64,000 nucleotides of DNA from Gonocerus acuteangulatus (GCA_946811695.1 OX328124.1:59846754-59910753), one strand, 5' to 3'; counted from the stretch's first letter, positions 1 to 11,406 are shown. The notes: generated by a model from the sequence alone, not told the origin. A program made the numbers and translations.

Positions 1-710
1 CTAAGCATCTAGTGTATAAATCAAATAGCTATTTATTTTTAGGAAATATTAGCTCGACAGACTGAGACGGAAATCCTGACCATCCCTGTCCTAAGGTTGA
101 GAGTCTTGCTTTGCTACCGCAGGGCTTCATATCACAGCGCACAGTGGTGCCGGGATGAGAAAAACCACAAAAACGAAGGTGTTCAATCGCCTTGGAACTA
201 ACATTTTTTATACCTAATTATTAGTAGAATACTGCTCCTAATATTGCTTTTACATTTTATTTCTAGTTCTATCCCCAAAACACCTTGTTGTTGACCGTTT
301 TCTCACAATGTAGAAATTTTACAGTTTTTAGTGAAAAGTAAGTCATAATATTTTATAGCTGAAAAATCGGTATTACTAGGGAAGTCTCGTGTTTATATGA
401 AGGGATTAAAAGAAATTTCTTTCTTTCCAAAATGTATCATGAACTGGCGCATTTAGGTTGAGATAATATTTGTAATAAACGTAAATAATCCTTAGCATAT
501 TTAGTGTAGAAAAAAATAGTGGTACTGAGATATGGTCTCCGCCCATATCATGATTAATATCATTGCCATGCTCGGTCTTATTTATACACATCCTAAAACA
601 ATTGTGTAAGTCGGCGATGCAACTGATCAGATAGGCTTCTTGAAAACATTTGACGAAAAACGGCTTTTTCATTACTATTTCCTGCAGATAAAACTGTTAA
701 ATTTCTTCGT
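1..710. other. AT-rich intergenic, nothing recognised
   Basis: No ORF with recognisable homology, repeat boundary or RNA gene was seen. Short open frames here look like chance in AT-rich DNA. Confidence 0.5.
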
Positions 711-970
711 CATGGGCGCATATAAGGGGGCTGCAGCCCCCCGAAATTTTGATTTGATCGGTAAAAATGTCAAAAAACCCTTACAAAATAAATTAAATAA
801 GTTCATTTAGTTCATAAAACATATTTTATTTTGGGTGTAATAGCGTTTAAGTTGGCTAAAACTCTTCCAAGATCTAAATTGTTAGTATTACATACACCGG
901 AAATGGTCTCAGCCCCCCCCCCCGAAATTTTCCCAGCCCCCTCCGAAATTATTATCTATATACGCCCATG
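711..970. mobile_element. hAT-type MITE, family CATGGGCG (copy 1)
   Basis: A 260-bp element with inverted ends: left CATGGGCGCATATA, right TATATACGCCCATG. It is flanked by a perfect 8-bp duplication TTCTTCGT at 703-710 and 971-978. Internal GC-tracts (CAGCCCCC) sit near each end. A second copy lies at 25751-26026 with its own 8-bp duplication. The 8-bp duplication is what hAT transposases produce, so a non-autonomous hAT relative is inferred. No coding capacity. Confidence 0.8.
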
Positions 971-978
971 TTCTTCGT

Positions 979-1904
979 TATAAGCGTAAGTTTCAAAATA
1001 AAGAGGAATTCGTTGAGAAACGTAAACAGTATCACATTGGTTGTTATCTTATTCGACTCAGCACCCTAAATAAATTTAGAATTATTCATCTTTCGATCAA
1101 TTGAGTAAAATACGAGTATGGCCTTTTTAAACAGAATATCCGCTGTTTTTCAGGGTTTTGTTTTGCTAATATACAACTTGGTACTTATAAATTCAGGTTA
1201 AATTTTAAATAATTCAATACTCATAGGCGGAAGTGTGTTTCTTTTTATAATAAAAGCATATAATGACTTTTTCCATTGACGATACGTCGCAAGGTATACT
1301 TTTTGAAAGTAGAGGTTTTTACGAGGTAATTGTGAGCCAGTATTGCGTGTCCTATTCCTCCTCATGTCAAAACAACTTCTTCCCTATTATCATATTAATC
1401 TAGCATGCAATTCAAAAGTTGGTTTATTTAAGAAAATGGTTTGAAATGCAAATAAAGAAATTCAGACGATGTTAGGACCTTTTAATGGAATGCTGTCATT
1501 CCAGAAAAATTCTGTTTATCCTTTTGCGAGTTAATTCTCAGGATTGGGACGGTTTCTCTTCCGATGATTCAATAAATGATTAGCAATCCACTGCTCAAAG
1601 ACTGTCTTTCATCTGAATGAATCACAATTCATGGAACTCATCTGCTTAAATCCGGAGGCTGGGGTTATTTCCTCTTTTCTAATCTCCTCTCACAATTCCA
1701 AACTTCCAGCCGTGCCTGTGATTCAAATTGGAATTTTTATACGAAATTTATTTTCATAAATGTTTGGAAATTATGACCCCAATGAACATTTAGATATACC
1801 ATAATCATGGTGTCAGTTCCTACATTGTATTTCTCTTTCTAAATTTTTATTATTGTTACTTACATACTATACAAGTATATTATGCATAAAGATCTCGAAG
1901 GTAA
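979..1904. other. AT-rich intergenic, nothing recognised
   Basis: No gene or repeat of recognised type was found in this stretch. Confidence 0.45.
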
Positions 1905-2655
1905 AACAAAATCCCCAAAAAAACATAAATGTGAAATAGAGGCCAAGTTCTTGCCCCCACAAAGAAACACTCCCTTCCTCAAAAATATCCCCTCCTAAAA
2001 CCCCCCCAAAACGCCTTACCATTCTACACTCCAAAAAAGTAGTATGAGTTGGTGTATTAATCCAACCAAAAATATTTGCCAATACAAGAGATGATACAAG
2101 AAAGAAATGTCCAAGTTCATTACTTGGAAGACCTCATAGTTACTTACTAAGAACAGTAAAGACACTTCAACTGACCTTTAAAAACAACAATAAAAATACT
2201 TATATCCAGTTAGTTAAATATCACTTTCCTCAACCAGGTATATTCTTAAACTTGGCAATGTTTAGTTTTTCTCTAAAGATAATTTCGGCACAAAAAAAAA
2301 AACATTGCCAAGTTTAAGAATATACCTGGTTGAGGAAAGTGATATTTTAGTAACTGGATATAAGTATTTTTATTGTTGTTTTTAAAGGTCAGTTGAAGTG
2401 TCTTTACTGTTCTTAGTAAGTAACTATGAGGTCTTCCAAGTACTGAACTTGGACATTTCTTTCTTGTATCATCTCTTGTATTGGCAAATATTTTTGGTTG
2501 GATTAATACACCAACTCATACTACTTTTTTGGAGTGTAGAATGGTAAGGCGTTTTGGGGGGGTTTTAGGAGGGGATATTTTTGAGGAAGGGAGTGTTTCT
2601 TTGTGGGGGCAAGAACTTGGCCTCTATTTCACATTTATGTTTTTTTGGGGATCTC
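1905..2655. repeat. Head-to-head palindrome of a ~370-bp unit (unit A)
   Basis: Arms of about 375 bp (roughly 1905-2283 and 2303-2655) are near-identical inverted copies around a short spacer ending in an A-run. Each arm encodes the same spurious 60-residue frame. A single, non-palindromic unit A occurs at 42525-42905, so the structure here is two units facing each other. The outer ends read GTTTTTTTGGGGATCT in the outward direction. No transposase is visible and the class is unknown. Confidence 0.8.
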
Positions 2656-2814
2656 ATTACTTTTTTCTAAGTATTAAATAGAATTTAGTTGCCGCATACC
2701 TACTGGCTTTTGTACTTCATATAAAACCAGGGTCTTTGGATTCTGCATAAGGTTCTCCTTACTGCTTGATATTTGATACCAATAATTAACCTACATACAT
2801 CTAATCACTAGACT

Positions 2815-4273
2815 AGAAAAGTTAGAAGCTCTTCCAGATGACATTACTCTAGAGGACAAATTGATTGCTCTCTTAACTAAACTATTACACTGTAAAACAC
2901 AGGAACCTTATCCCGAGGATAAAGATCACAATAGGGAAAGTGCAGAAGGCCTTCAAGAAAAATATAAGAAACAATGACGATACATTTTGGGTTTGTAATC
3001 CTAAACTTTGCAATTTAGATGGCTCGACTTTGAAAAACTTAGTATCTGCTTTGAAGTATATTATGCAGCGAACCCCTACGACTTTATTTACTACATTTAA
3101 GAAAGAAGTCACAACTGTTTTTGTTAAGATATGTCAAAATGTTTTTTAAAAAATCAAATGTAGGTTCTCCTTACCAAGACGATTCATTTGATACCCCACA
3201 AGATGGGTTTCAGAAGGAATGATGGCATTTCGATGGAACAAAAAGTAGAAAACGTCATAGGTAATATGAAACTCCCGTATCAAGACCTACCTGCGTGCCA
3301 AGATTGGTCAAAATAGGCCAAACGGTGTGAATTTGTATAAGGAACGAACATACAGACAGACAGCTGAAAGACCTTTTTTACCTAGCCTAGTGCATTCCCC
3401 GGACCAAGGCCTACCTGTGTGCCAAGTTTGGTCAAAATCGGTCAATTGGTGTGAATTTGTGTAAGGAATAAACATGCAGACAGACAGCTGATAGACGATT
3501 TTGATTAGCCTATGACACTACCCGGAGAAAGACCGACATGTGTGTCAAATTTTGTCAAAATCGGTCAAACGATGTGTATTTGTATAAGGAACAAACAGAC
3601 AGACAGACAGCTGATAGACAATTTAACCTAGCCTATGATTCTCCCCGTATCTAGACCCATCTGTGTCCCAAGTTTGGTCAAAATCGGTCAAACGGTACGG
3701 ATTTGTAAGAGGAACAAACATACAGACAGACATCTGGTTTAAGATTTTTACCGAGCCTATATGCGTCTAATTGTTTCTTAAAACATCAAATATAGGTTCT
3801 TCATACCGAGACAATTCATTTGATACCCCACATCATGGGTTTCGGACGGAATGATGGGTTTCCGAAGGAAGTACAAAACTGGCACGCCCCCGCCCCGGAA
3901 GCGGAGTCAAACACAACTTTTCGCGATTTTTTGATTTTTTCCTTTAATAACGTCTTCATATCTATCTTCATGCGAAATTTCAAGTCTCTAGCATCATGGG
4001 AAGTACCCAATAATTTTGATGAGTCAGTGAGTGAGTGAGTCCTATAAATCCCGATTTTCGATCGCTTATATCTCAGAAACTATTCGATGTAGAATTATGA
4101 AAATTTCCAGTTTCACTCACATCTAGTAGTATAATACCTGTGTAAAATTTCATAACTTTATCGTTACCTGGTTGAAAGTTATGAGAGGGTAAAAATCGGC
4201 TCTAAGACCGCCTGTAATATACACACAGTATGCTGAGGCCGGAACTTGGCCTGGCGCACTACCGTGCGCCTAG
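2815..4273 (+). mobile_element. Helitron-like element, copy 1, with 3' hairpin
   Basis: This is the same family as 39631-40722 (opposite strand). The 3' end is a perfect hairpin (GGCGCAC, loop TACC, GTGCGCC at 4253-4270) followed directly by TAG, so the element ends in CTAG. The second copy ends identically. A 3' hairpin and a CTRR end are Helitron hallmarks. A broken ORF of about 100 codons (2830-3149, at least one frame change) is shared by both copies; I do not recognise it. The 5' end is not defined. Classification is inferred from the terminus and from the repeat motif about AAACTTGG/GACAGACAG that often accompanies arthropod Helitrons. Confidence 0.55.
3278..3745 (+). repeat. Minisatellite, four units of ~120 bp
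   Basis: Four diverged tandem units each contain CCAAGTTTGGTCAAAATCGG, a TTTGTATAAGGAAC segment and ACAGACAGACAG. The second Helitron-like copy (40180-40320) has only about one unit, so unit number varies between copies. Single units also occur at about 29500-29610 and 31535-31620. Confidence 0.8.
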
Positions 4274-4367
4274 ATTCGTCATTTCACAAAAATACAAAAT
4301 ACAGAAATTTGTTTTACCTTCTGGAATTAAGTAATCCCACTACCGGAAACACATCAAATGTGATATA

Positions 4368-4510
4368 CAGGGTGTCCCGATTTTAAATGGCAAAACTTCA
4401 GGAGCGTGTAGGGGACCAATAAACTAAGACAAAAAGTCCTTTAGAGATTTGCTCGTTTTTGCTTCGTTTTGGAGAAAATCGCAAAACAAGAATAAAAACA
4501 AGTTCTCATA
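4368..4510. repeat. Dispersed repeat starting ACAGGGTGTCCC
   Basis: The segment starting ATACAGGGTGTCCC, followed by GGCAAAACTTC and later CTCGTTTTTGCTTCGTTT, recurs at 20336-20450. The two copies differ internally. The class is unknown. Confidence 0.6.
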
Positions 4511-4577
4511 TTTGTACATACTAATTTAAATTTTCAATGGGAATAATAGATCGCCAAAATAACGGCGGTTCAAATTG

Positions 4578-4580
<3 letters not shown>

Positions 4581-4634
<54 letters not shown>

Positions 4635-4644
4635 TATATATATG
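4581..4644. repeat. (TA)n microsatellite
   Basis: An uninterrupted TA run with one AA interruption near the right end. Confidence 0.95.
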
Positions 4645-4739
4645 TGTAAATTATTCTAAATGATGACCCAATATATATTTTCAATTTCTTCTTATTTATT
4701 TCGATGGCAGGAAGTCCATAAAGTAGTAAGCCCATTCGT

Positions 4740-4860
4740 TCTGTTCATCTACTTTATTTAAAATCTTTACCCGACATGTTTCGTGCTTTATTCGCACCTC
4801 ACCAGGGGTTTTCCTTGTAAGGAAAACCCTCCTCTCCTCATCCTCTCGTCATGTTCTCAT
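4740..4860 (-). mobile_element. Penelope-like element tail with hammerhead-like motif
   Basis: On the minus strand the order is CTGGTGA, a stem GGTGC/GCAC around GAATAAA, then GAAAC and ATGTCGGG. This resembles the hammerhead-type motif carried by Penelope-like elements, with one core change (A to G at the fourth base of CTGANGA). Related fragments lie at 28548-28588 and 50555-50590. Confidence 0.4.
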
Positions 4861-5486
4861 TTGCGCGTCAGGTAAAATAATTATGAGTATTATATTCTGC
4901 ACTCCCGGATGGCGTCATAGTGTGCTTTCTCCCCATAAATATGGAAGAAACACACGAAAATCCCTGCCCATGTCGAAGAACAAAATCATTATTAACCAGT
5001 GAGCTAATTGAGAAAAACAGTGTTCAAGACCATCTGAATCAGACCTGCTTTCTCTCTCTATCTCTTCCTCCTACAATAATTATTTTACATTTTTTTTTTT
5101 TTTCAATAATTGCCTATCAATTATCGTTGCATCTCCTCATCCTCCCGTCAGTAGGCAAATCTCCCCTTTATCAATGTATCGAGTCGTGGCATAACTTCAC
5201 GTTTTAGATCGACCCTTGAAGATGTGCTAGAACATCCATTTGAACAGATTCCATCCGTAGATCTCTCTCCGTAGATATGAATCGGCGTAATGACAGTTGC
5301 AGCAGGCAGATCCCTTTATCTTCTAGACCATTGGACGCATTCGCGTGCTTCCGTTGCTATCAAATTAAACTGTGAGAAAATAAGATATTAATTATGGCTT
5401 CCCAACACCATGGGGAGGACATCCCATTAAGACGTCAACTGGATGGCGCATCCGGACGAGCCGGTGAGAAATGCCCACGTTTTATA
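4861..5486. other. Intergenic, nothing recognised
   Basis: Contains pyrimidine-rich patches but no gene or repeat that I can name. Confidence 0.4.
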
Positions 5487-5544
5487 TACAGTGGCTCACA
5501 GTCAAAATTATGCAAAGCAAGATTTACATTTCTATTGCTAGTTA

Positions 5545-5957
5545 GGATGGGTTTACACTTGCTAGTTATTGCAGGAAATTTATATCAGACAGAAATTGCG
5601 ACAAGTGTAAACCATGAGCAATTTATGTCAGATATATATTTCTATCAGGAACTATAAGTTTCGACACTTCTATACCATCAGGTGTAAACACAGATTTTTA
5701 CGAGAAGAATTTAATTTCAGAGATAAATATCTTGGCTACTAGCTGTATTGTCGACACTTCTACACCAACAGATGTAAACACTGATTATTTTTGCTGTTGG
5801 TGAATTTATCGCAAATTAGAACAAATCCAGAACTGTCCTATACATATCCATGACATAAATGTCTAGCTATTTCTGTCAGTATGTAAACCTTCAAGAGAAT
5901 ATCTATCCGACACCTGACATATATTTCCTGCGAGAAGTGTCAGATGTAAACGCACCC
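5545..5957. mobile_element. MITE nested in the Tc1 element, TTA target
   Basis: Ends read GGATGGGTTTACA (left) and, inverted, GGGTGCGTTTACA (right), 11 of 13 matching, flanked by TTA at 5542-5544 and 5958-5960. A 3-bp TTA/TAA duplication with G-rich ends suggests PIF/Harbinger. Internal GTGTAAAC motifs recur. No ORF. Confidence 0.6.
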
Positions 5958-6329
5958 TTACTCTCAATTTGTTAAAATTGATATGCCAATGCACATGAGG
6001 GCATAATGATTCATTGGCAGACATTAAATTCATATGACCAAATCAACTCAACAACATTTATACAAACAGAAAAAAATAATCTTCATTAAAACTTGTAAAG
6101 ATTGAAGGTGATGCAATGTTTACATCCGTTTAGAAAATAAGTATTCTTCAATTCCTGGGTACATGAGTTTACTAAAATTTTAATTTCCTATCATTCTTTT
6201 GAAAAAAATAAATATGAAAACAAAAAGAAACATTATAAATACAAGTAATCAGTATTCTTCGAGCTGTATAGCTATTCATGAACAAGAAATAGTCATTAAA
6301 ATTTTAAAATGGGCAAAACACAACAAGAA

Positions 6330-7214
6330 AGTTGCCTCTATTATCCACAGGAGTCATACGACTGTTCAATATACTTAAAAGTTTTAAAAAGGAAAACAGA
6401 ATAATAAGAAAAGCTAGGGTGAGTGCAAAAAAAAGTTTTACTGGTAATGACGAACGTTGGATTTTGTGCCAAATAAAAAATAATCCAAAATTAAATGCTC
6501 CAAAGTTGGCTACATAAATTAAAAAACATTTAAATAAAGTGGCATGTACTGAAACCATTATAAGGGTCTTAGGAAAAAAACGATACAAAGGTAGAGTAGT
6601 AAGACAGAAACCTTATAACAACGACAAATACAAAAAGATACAAATTACTTTTCCCAAGGATTACTTAAAAAAAGAGATGGATTTCTGGAAAGATGTTTTG
6701 TCTTCAGATGAGTCAATATTTACTTTCTTTGGCTCTGATGGAAGAAGTTTTGGCTGGAGAAAGGCAAAGAAGAGCTCCGTAAAAAAATATACACCCAACA
6801 ATGAAACTTGGAGGTGGTCATGTTAGGGTTTAGAGGTATATGGCTGCCTCAGGTTAGGAAATCTTTATTTTATTTCAAGAACAATGAATAAATATTTATA
6901 TCAACCTGAAAAACAAATCTTGAAACATGGGCAACTAAATTTGGAAAAATACATAATTTTGTTATTTATAGTGATAACGATCCCAAACATTATTCCTATT
7001 TGGCAAGAGAATGGTGTTAATATGCTTGCTCCAAAACTATCAAAACACCCCTCCGATCATCAGACCTCAACAACATCGAACATTTAGGGAGAAAATTAGA
7101 AACAGAAGTCAGATATCAAAAAGAGAAGATCTCAAAAGACGCATTAAGGAGAAAGGAAGAAGACAAATAAACCTTACACAGAAAAACTTTTCCAATCCAT
7201 ACCCAATCCTTTGA
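6330..7214 (+). pseudogene. Tc1-like transposase remnant
   Basis: Two frames carry Tc1 transposase features: a basic helix-turn-helix segment (6332-6517, residues such as KKSFTGNDERWI), then the part around the second catalytic aspartate with SSDES followed by FGSDGRSFGW (6539-6826). A further fragment at 7011-7214 resembles the C-terminal part. Frame changes and stops between them mean no functional protein. In the family this enzyme is a DDE transposase that cuts at the terminal repeats and inserts at TA. Confidence 0.75.
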
Positions 7215-7514
7215 ATGAGGTAATAAAGAAAAAAGACGTATCTAAAAAGTACAAAAATTAAAAATATTTTTGAAACTTTGGATGTTTTTAATTTTGCATC
7301 ATTTTCATTGTGACAGGAATGTGTATTGATATATGAAGTTTTTTTTTTCTTTTTTGATTTGATCTCAAATAAATTTTTAACTCTTGTAAATTCTAGCCAT
7401 ATGATTCTACTGTATTTTTTTTAAACAAAGATTGTTCAAAATAAATTTGGGCTTGGTAAGAAATAGTTTTTTTGAAAAGTAAATCCCTTACATCATTTTG
7501 ACTGTGAGCCACTG

Positions 7515-8103
7515 TATATCGTAGCGCTTATGCCTTTGCATTTATAGGTTTTCAAGTGTGGAGCCAAAAATTTCTCAAGATGTCATCAGAGGTCGTGTTT
7601 AAATCTTTTACGAAATATCTAAAACAAATATCAACTGTATTCCAAGCTTTCCAAATTACACTATAGATACAAACGGAAACGTGCTAGGATGATACAGTTC
7701 CAGTGAGTTGGTCATTGTGTAACCTTTCTTCGAAAACTATGAATTATCCTAAAGAATACAGGCGGAAAATAAATAAATACCAAATGATTCACCTGACGAG
7801 GGTTTTATTCTATAGTTTGTTGACTTATCTGTTTCAAGTATAGAGGAGTAGTAGATACACCCGAAACGGAGCCAAGATCTCATTATTTTAAATTTCCATC
7901 TTTATGCAGGATGTACACCGAAAAAACTGTCAAACTTCAGGGCTCGATACAGGAAGAAAAAACAAAGAAAAAAAAAATCTTTTGGCATAGATCTCGTTAT
8001 TGCTTTGTTTCCGTGAAAATGCCCAAAACCAAAAGAAATTATGAAAGGGTAGACTTTCATATGGCCTATGTAGAAGTCATTAAAAGTATATGTTTTATCC
8101 TCC
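7515..8103. other. Intergenic with one dispersed-repeat fragment
   Basis: Around 7672-7720 a segment (GGAAACGTGCTAGGATGATA) matches copies at 33205-33250, 35940-36030 and 55386-55440. Nothing else recognised. Confidence 0.45.
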
Positions 8104-8276
8104 ACCCCCTCTAAATAATAATAATTCATAACACAGATTTTGGGGGGGTTATCTACAGGGTTATCTACAGGTAACCACCCTTTTACCAGTACAGGGCTGA
8201 TGCATTTTCTTTTTGGGAATCGAACCTGGACATCTAGGCACTGGGCACTCATGCGTTAACATCCAATAGCACCGAA
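8104..8276 (-). mobile_element. SINE2 (tRNA-Leu/Ser-like head), diverged copy
   Basis: The minus strand carries the family order: tRNA-like head with B-box-like GTTCGATTCCC, an AAAAAGAAAATGCATCAG segment, then GGTAACCTGTAGATAACCC. Other copies are at 14400, 14694, 24367, 33728, 42935 and 43430. Confidence 0.65.
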
Positions 8277-9212
8277 CCCCTGATCATTTCTTTTGCACAC
8301 TATAATTTAATAAACACTATATATTCTAGAATATTCTTTTTGAATTACTGAGATTTGAAATGTTGATAGTAAAAAGAGTATTATTCATTAAAGCGATACT
8401 TATTCCTCTATTAATTATGGAAATTGAAATGGTATGCCGTTCTAGTATTATATTTCAATTATTCTATCACAAGATAAGAAACATAGGTCTTCTGGTAGAG
8501 TAACAATTTGTTGGTGTTTTCTGGGTGGAAATTAAACATATGGACTTGCTTCAAATTAAACTTACTTTCTCTGATTAGTCTGATGCATTAAACATTGACT
8601 TTCAAGAGCACAATGAAAATGATTATCAATTGTAATATATTAAATATTTATTTCCTACTTTCACATGTTAAAAATAAATACATCAAAACAAATGACTGGT
8701 ATCAGATGAATAGGTTCATCTCGGTTCATCCCCAATTATTCATTTAATTTTAATTTTTTAAAAACCCTTCATTTATAACTCAGACCTTTTGGGACAGGCT
8801 GTCAACAGGCCACCTCTTTTACAGCCGGTCGGTTTAGAAGTGATGCCTCAATTAACAAATTCGGAATATATTTAAGACTATAAACCGAAGGGGATTTACA
8901 CGATTAATCAACTGACCAAAATGATTTTTTTTTGTTGGCTTTATCCATGAGGATTATTAAACTTTAATACAAGACAGATTCACCCAATAGAAAATGGTAA
9001 ACAATTACCATTGCAAAAAAAGAAGAAAAAAAAGTGCTTTATCTATACATATAATTAAAATGTAATGGATTGCAGTCTGTACATGGAAGACACCGCTACC
9101 TAAAATAAACTTAGTCAAAGGCATAAGGCAATATATCATCCTGCAGGAGAAAGTCCGTCGATAATAACGAGTTAATTCCTTCTAAGTTTAAGCAGAAATA
9201 GTAATGAAACAA
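8277..9212. other. AT-rich intergenic, nothing recognised
   Basis: No supported feature in this stretch. Confidence 0.45.
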
Positions 9213-9415
9213 GGTGTTCCAGTACTTTTTATACATAGAATATTATATTTAATTGTTAATAATGTAAATTAATTATATAATTACTGTTCTTTGATGTTGA
9301 CCATGCTATTGATGCCTTCTATTTAACTGAAACAACCCTATTTTAGCCGCAATTGTTGAAAAAGTAAAACATTCATGGGTGTTCCTATACTTTTTAAACT
9401 AGCTGTATATATCTA
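9213..9415. mobile_element. Tc1-like MITE fragment (pair with 32355-32575)
   Basis: It starts GGTGTTCCAGTACTTTTTA and ends with the near-inverse AAAGTATAGGAACACC-type sequence. The copy at 32355-32575 shares the internal block ending GTTGAAAAAGTAAAACATT. The inverted ends suggest a short non-autonomous DNA transposon. Confidence 0.6.
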
Positions 9416-9480
9416 TATAAATGGCTGAAGAAAATTTTTTTTGTATGATTTTTTATTCAGATTTATGAATTTCACCAACA

Positions 9481-9549
9481 ATGACACTGAGATTTTTAAT
9501 AACAATGGTATTAATAAGGGTTACAATTTCAATCTACTGTGGAACTAAG
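9481..9549 (+). CDS. Candidate first coding exon with signal peptide (speculative)
   Basis: An ATG at 9481 opens 23 codons: a hydrophobic stretch (MTLRFLITMVLIRVTISIY) followed by CGTK, then an ideal splice donor AAG|GTAAGT at 9549/9550. The profile fits a secretory signal exon. No following exon was identified and the match may be chance, since AT-rich DNA yields hydrophobic frames easily. Confidence 0.2.
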
Positions 9550-10220
9550 GTAAGTAAATAAAAAATGAAAAACTAGTTTGTTCAGTATTTAGAACTTTTG
9601 AAGGTTTTTTTTAAAACATTAAACTATAAAAATAAATAGGAAGCCTTTATAGTTTAATCTATTGCAGTTAAAATGATCAAATATTGACCAACCTCATTCT
9701 TCATTCTTTACTAACTCACCTGAGCTGTGCTACATTTTGAAATTTTAACCCTTCATTTTTATTTTAGTTTTTTACCATTTGGTGATAAAACAAAATCTTT
9801 CTCCTTAATTCATTAGGAATCAAATTTTATTTTGTTACGTTCCAAAACTCTTTGTCTACCAATTATTTTGTGTTAATGTTGAATAATTCTGTATGTTCTG
9901 TTACATTAACCCAGCAAAAAGAGATCATTTTGTTGGAGCATTTAAGGAAAAATCAATTGTACTAATTGGCTATTTTCTTTTTTAAATATTCTCGTAAAAG
10001 TGTGTATGTATTAAGTATTTAATAAATTCATCAATGTACAGTCTACAATCGGAAAGTAAGTAGGTCAAATTGTAGGGTAACTGGAAATTATTTAGGTATT
10101 TGTTGAACCCTTCTTTATATCATTATTATTATTAACCTCAGGCTCATAGCAGAGAAATATGATTAAACTGACAAATAAATATAAATGTGTATCTCTTTTA
10201 AATTTTATTATTTAGCTGAC

Positions 10221-10488
10221 CATAGGCGGCTCCAGACAAACATTTCTGGGGGGTGGGGGCTAATTTAGTATTGGCTTAACACCGTGCCTGGGGGTGTAGA
10301 ATCAAATTTGTATAACCAGGCACCTGGAAATCATCAATAAAGTATTTGATAAACTAAAAACACGTATACATTAATTAGAACATATTACTAATAATTTCTC
10401 TAAACAATTTATTTTTCTATATTAATCGAAAAAGATTGTTAATTTTCATTCTGGAGAGGCTAAACCCCCTCCCCTTTAGCCGCCACTG
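10221..10488. mobile_element. hAT-type MITE in left palindrome arm
   Basis: Ends CATAGGCGGCTCCA and, inverted, CAGTGGCGGCTAAA. Flanked by TAGCTGAC at 10213-10220 and 10489-10496. 268 bp, non-coding. Confidence 0.8.
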
Positions 10489-10915
10489 TAGCTGACTCCA
10501 AAAAAGGTTTTTTTCCTTTTTCTGATAAATAGCAACTTTTGCTTCTTACCTTCGAATTCTATCTACGTATCCTAAACTCCAGATTTTACAAATTTTCGCA
10601 AGACATTTTTGTAAAATTTTTACAGATTTTAAGTAAAATTTGTAAAATCGGGCCATTGGGAGTGTTGTTTTTTATTTGTGAGCACCTGCAATGATGGCGA
10701 TTCGCCTGGAGTTTGGGTTTACTCAGGAACCAATTATTTTTTTTTTTAATAATTGAGCAGGCTGTGTAATAACAAATATTGTTGTTCTAATTCAACAAAA
10801 GAAGTTATCTTGTATTCAAAAGTAGGAACCAAGATACGTAGATAGAATTCGAAGGTAAGAAGCAAAAGTTGCTATTTACCAGAAAAAGAAAAAAACCCTT
10901 TTTTGGAGTCAGCTA

Positions 10916-11178
10916 CAGTGGCGGCTAAAGGGGGGGGGGGTAGCCTCTCTAGAGCGAAAATTCACAATCTTTTTCGATTAATATAGAAAAATAAATTGTT
11001 TAGGGAAATTATTAGTAATATGTTCTAATTAATGTATACATGTTTTTAGTTTATCAAATACTTTATTGATGATTTCCAGGTGCCTGGTTATACAAATTTG
11101 ATTCTACACCCCCAGGCACGGCGTTTAGCCAATACTAAATTAGCCCCCCCCAGAAATGTTTGTATGGAGCCGCCTAAG
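10916..11178. mobile_element. Same MITE in right palindrome arm
   Basis: Inverted copy of 10221-10488, flanked by GTCAGCTA at 10908-10915 and 11179-11186, the complement of the left-arm duplication. Confidence 0.8.
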
Positions 11179-11406
11179 GTCAGCTAAATAATAAAATTTA
11201 AAAGAGATAAACTTTTATATTTATTTGTCAGTTTAATCATATTTCTCTGCTATGAGCCTGAGGTTAATAATAATAATGATATAATGATTTCAACAAATAC
11301 CTAAATAATTTCCAGTTACTCTACAATTTGACCTACTTACTTTCCGATTGTAGACTGTACATTGATGAATTTATTAAATAATTAATACATACACACTTTT
11401 ACGAGA

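Larger units (their letters stand above)
5489..7514 (+). mobile_element. Degenerate Tc1-like DNA transposon
   Basis: Inverted ends CAGTGGCTCACAGTCAAAAT (5489-5508) and its complement (ends 7514) are bordered by TA on both sides, the Tc1/mariner target duplication. Inside, on the plus strand, is a broken transposase (about 6330-7220). A 413-bp MITE sits near the left end, so the original element was about 1.6 kb, the normal Tc1 size. Confidence 0.88.
9988..11406. repeat. 1.4-kb quasi-palindrome carrying twin MITEs
   Basis: Left arm about 9988-10570, right arm about 10838-11406, inverted, with outer ends CTCGTAAAAGTGTGTATGTA and its complement. Both arms contain the same hAT-type MITE at the same site with the same 8-bp target duplication (TAGCTGAC in the left arm, its complement in the right). 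The arms are therefore copies of one locus that already held the MITE. They have since diverged by substitutions and small indels. Confidence 0.85.

Noticed and set aside
1867..2681. Two identical short proteins on opposite strands
   Set aside because: They are the two arms of a palindromic repeat; a third copy lies at 42525. There is no sign of selection for protein.
3278..3745. A CRISPR-like array
   Set aside because: The units are adjacent and diverged with no unique spacers, and the genome is eukaryotic.
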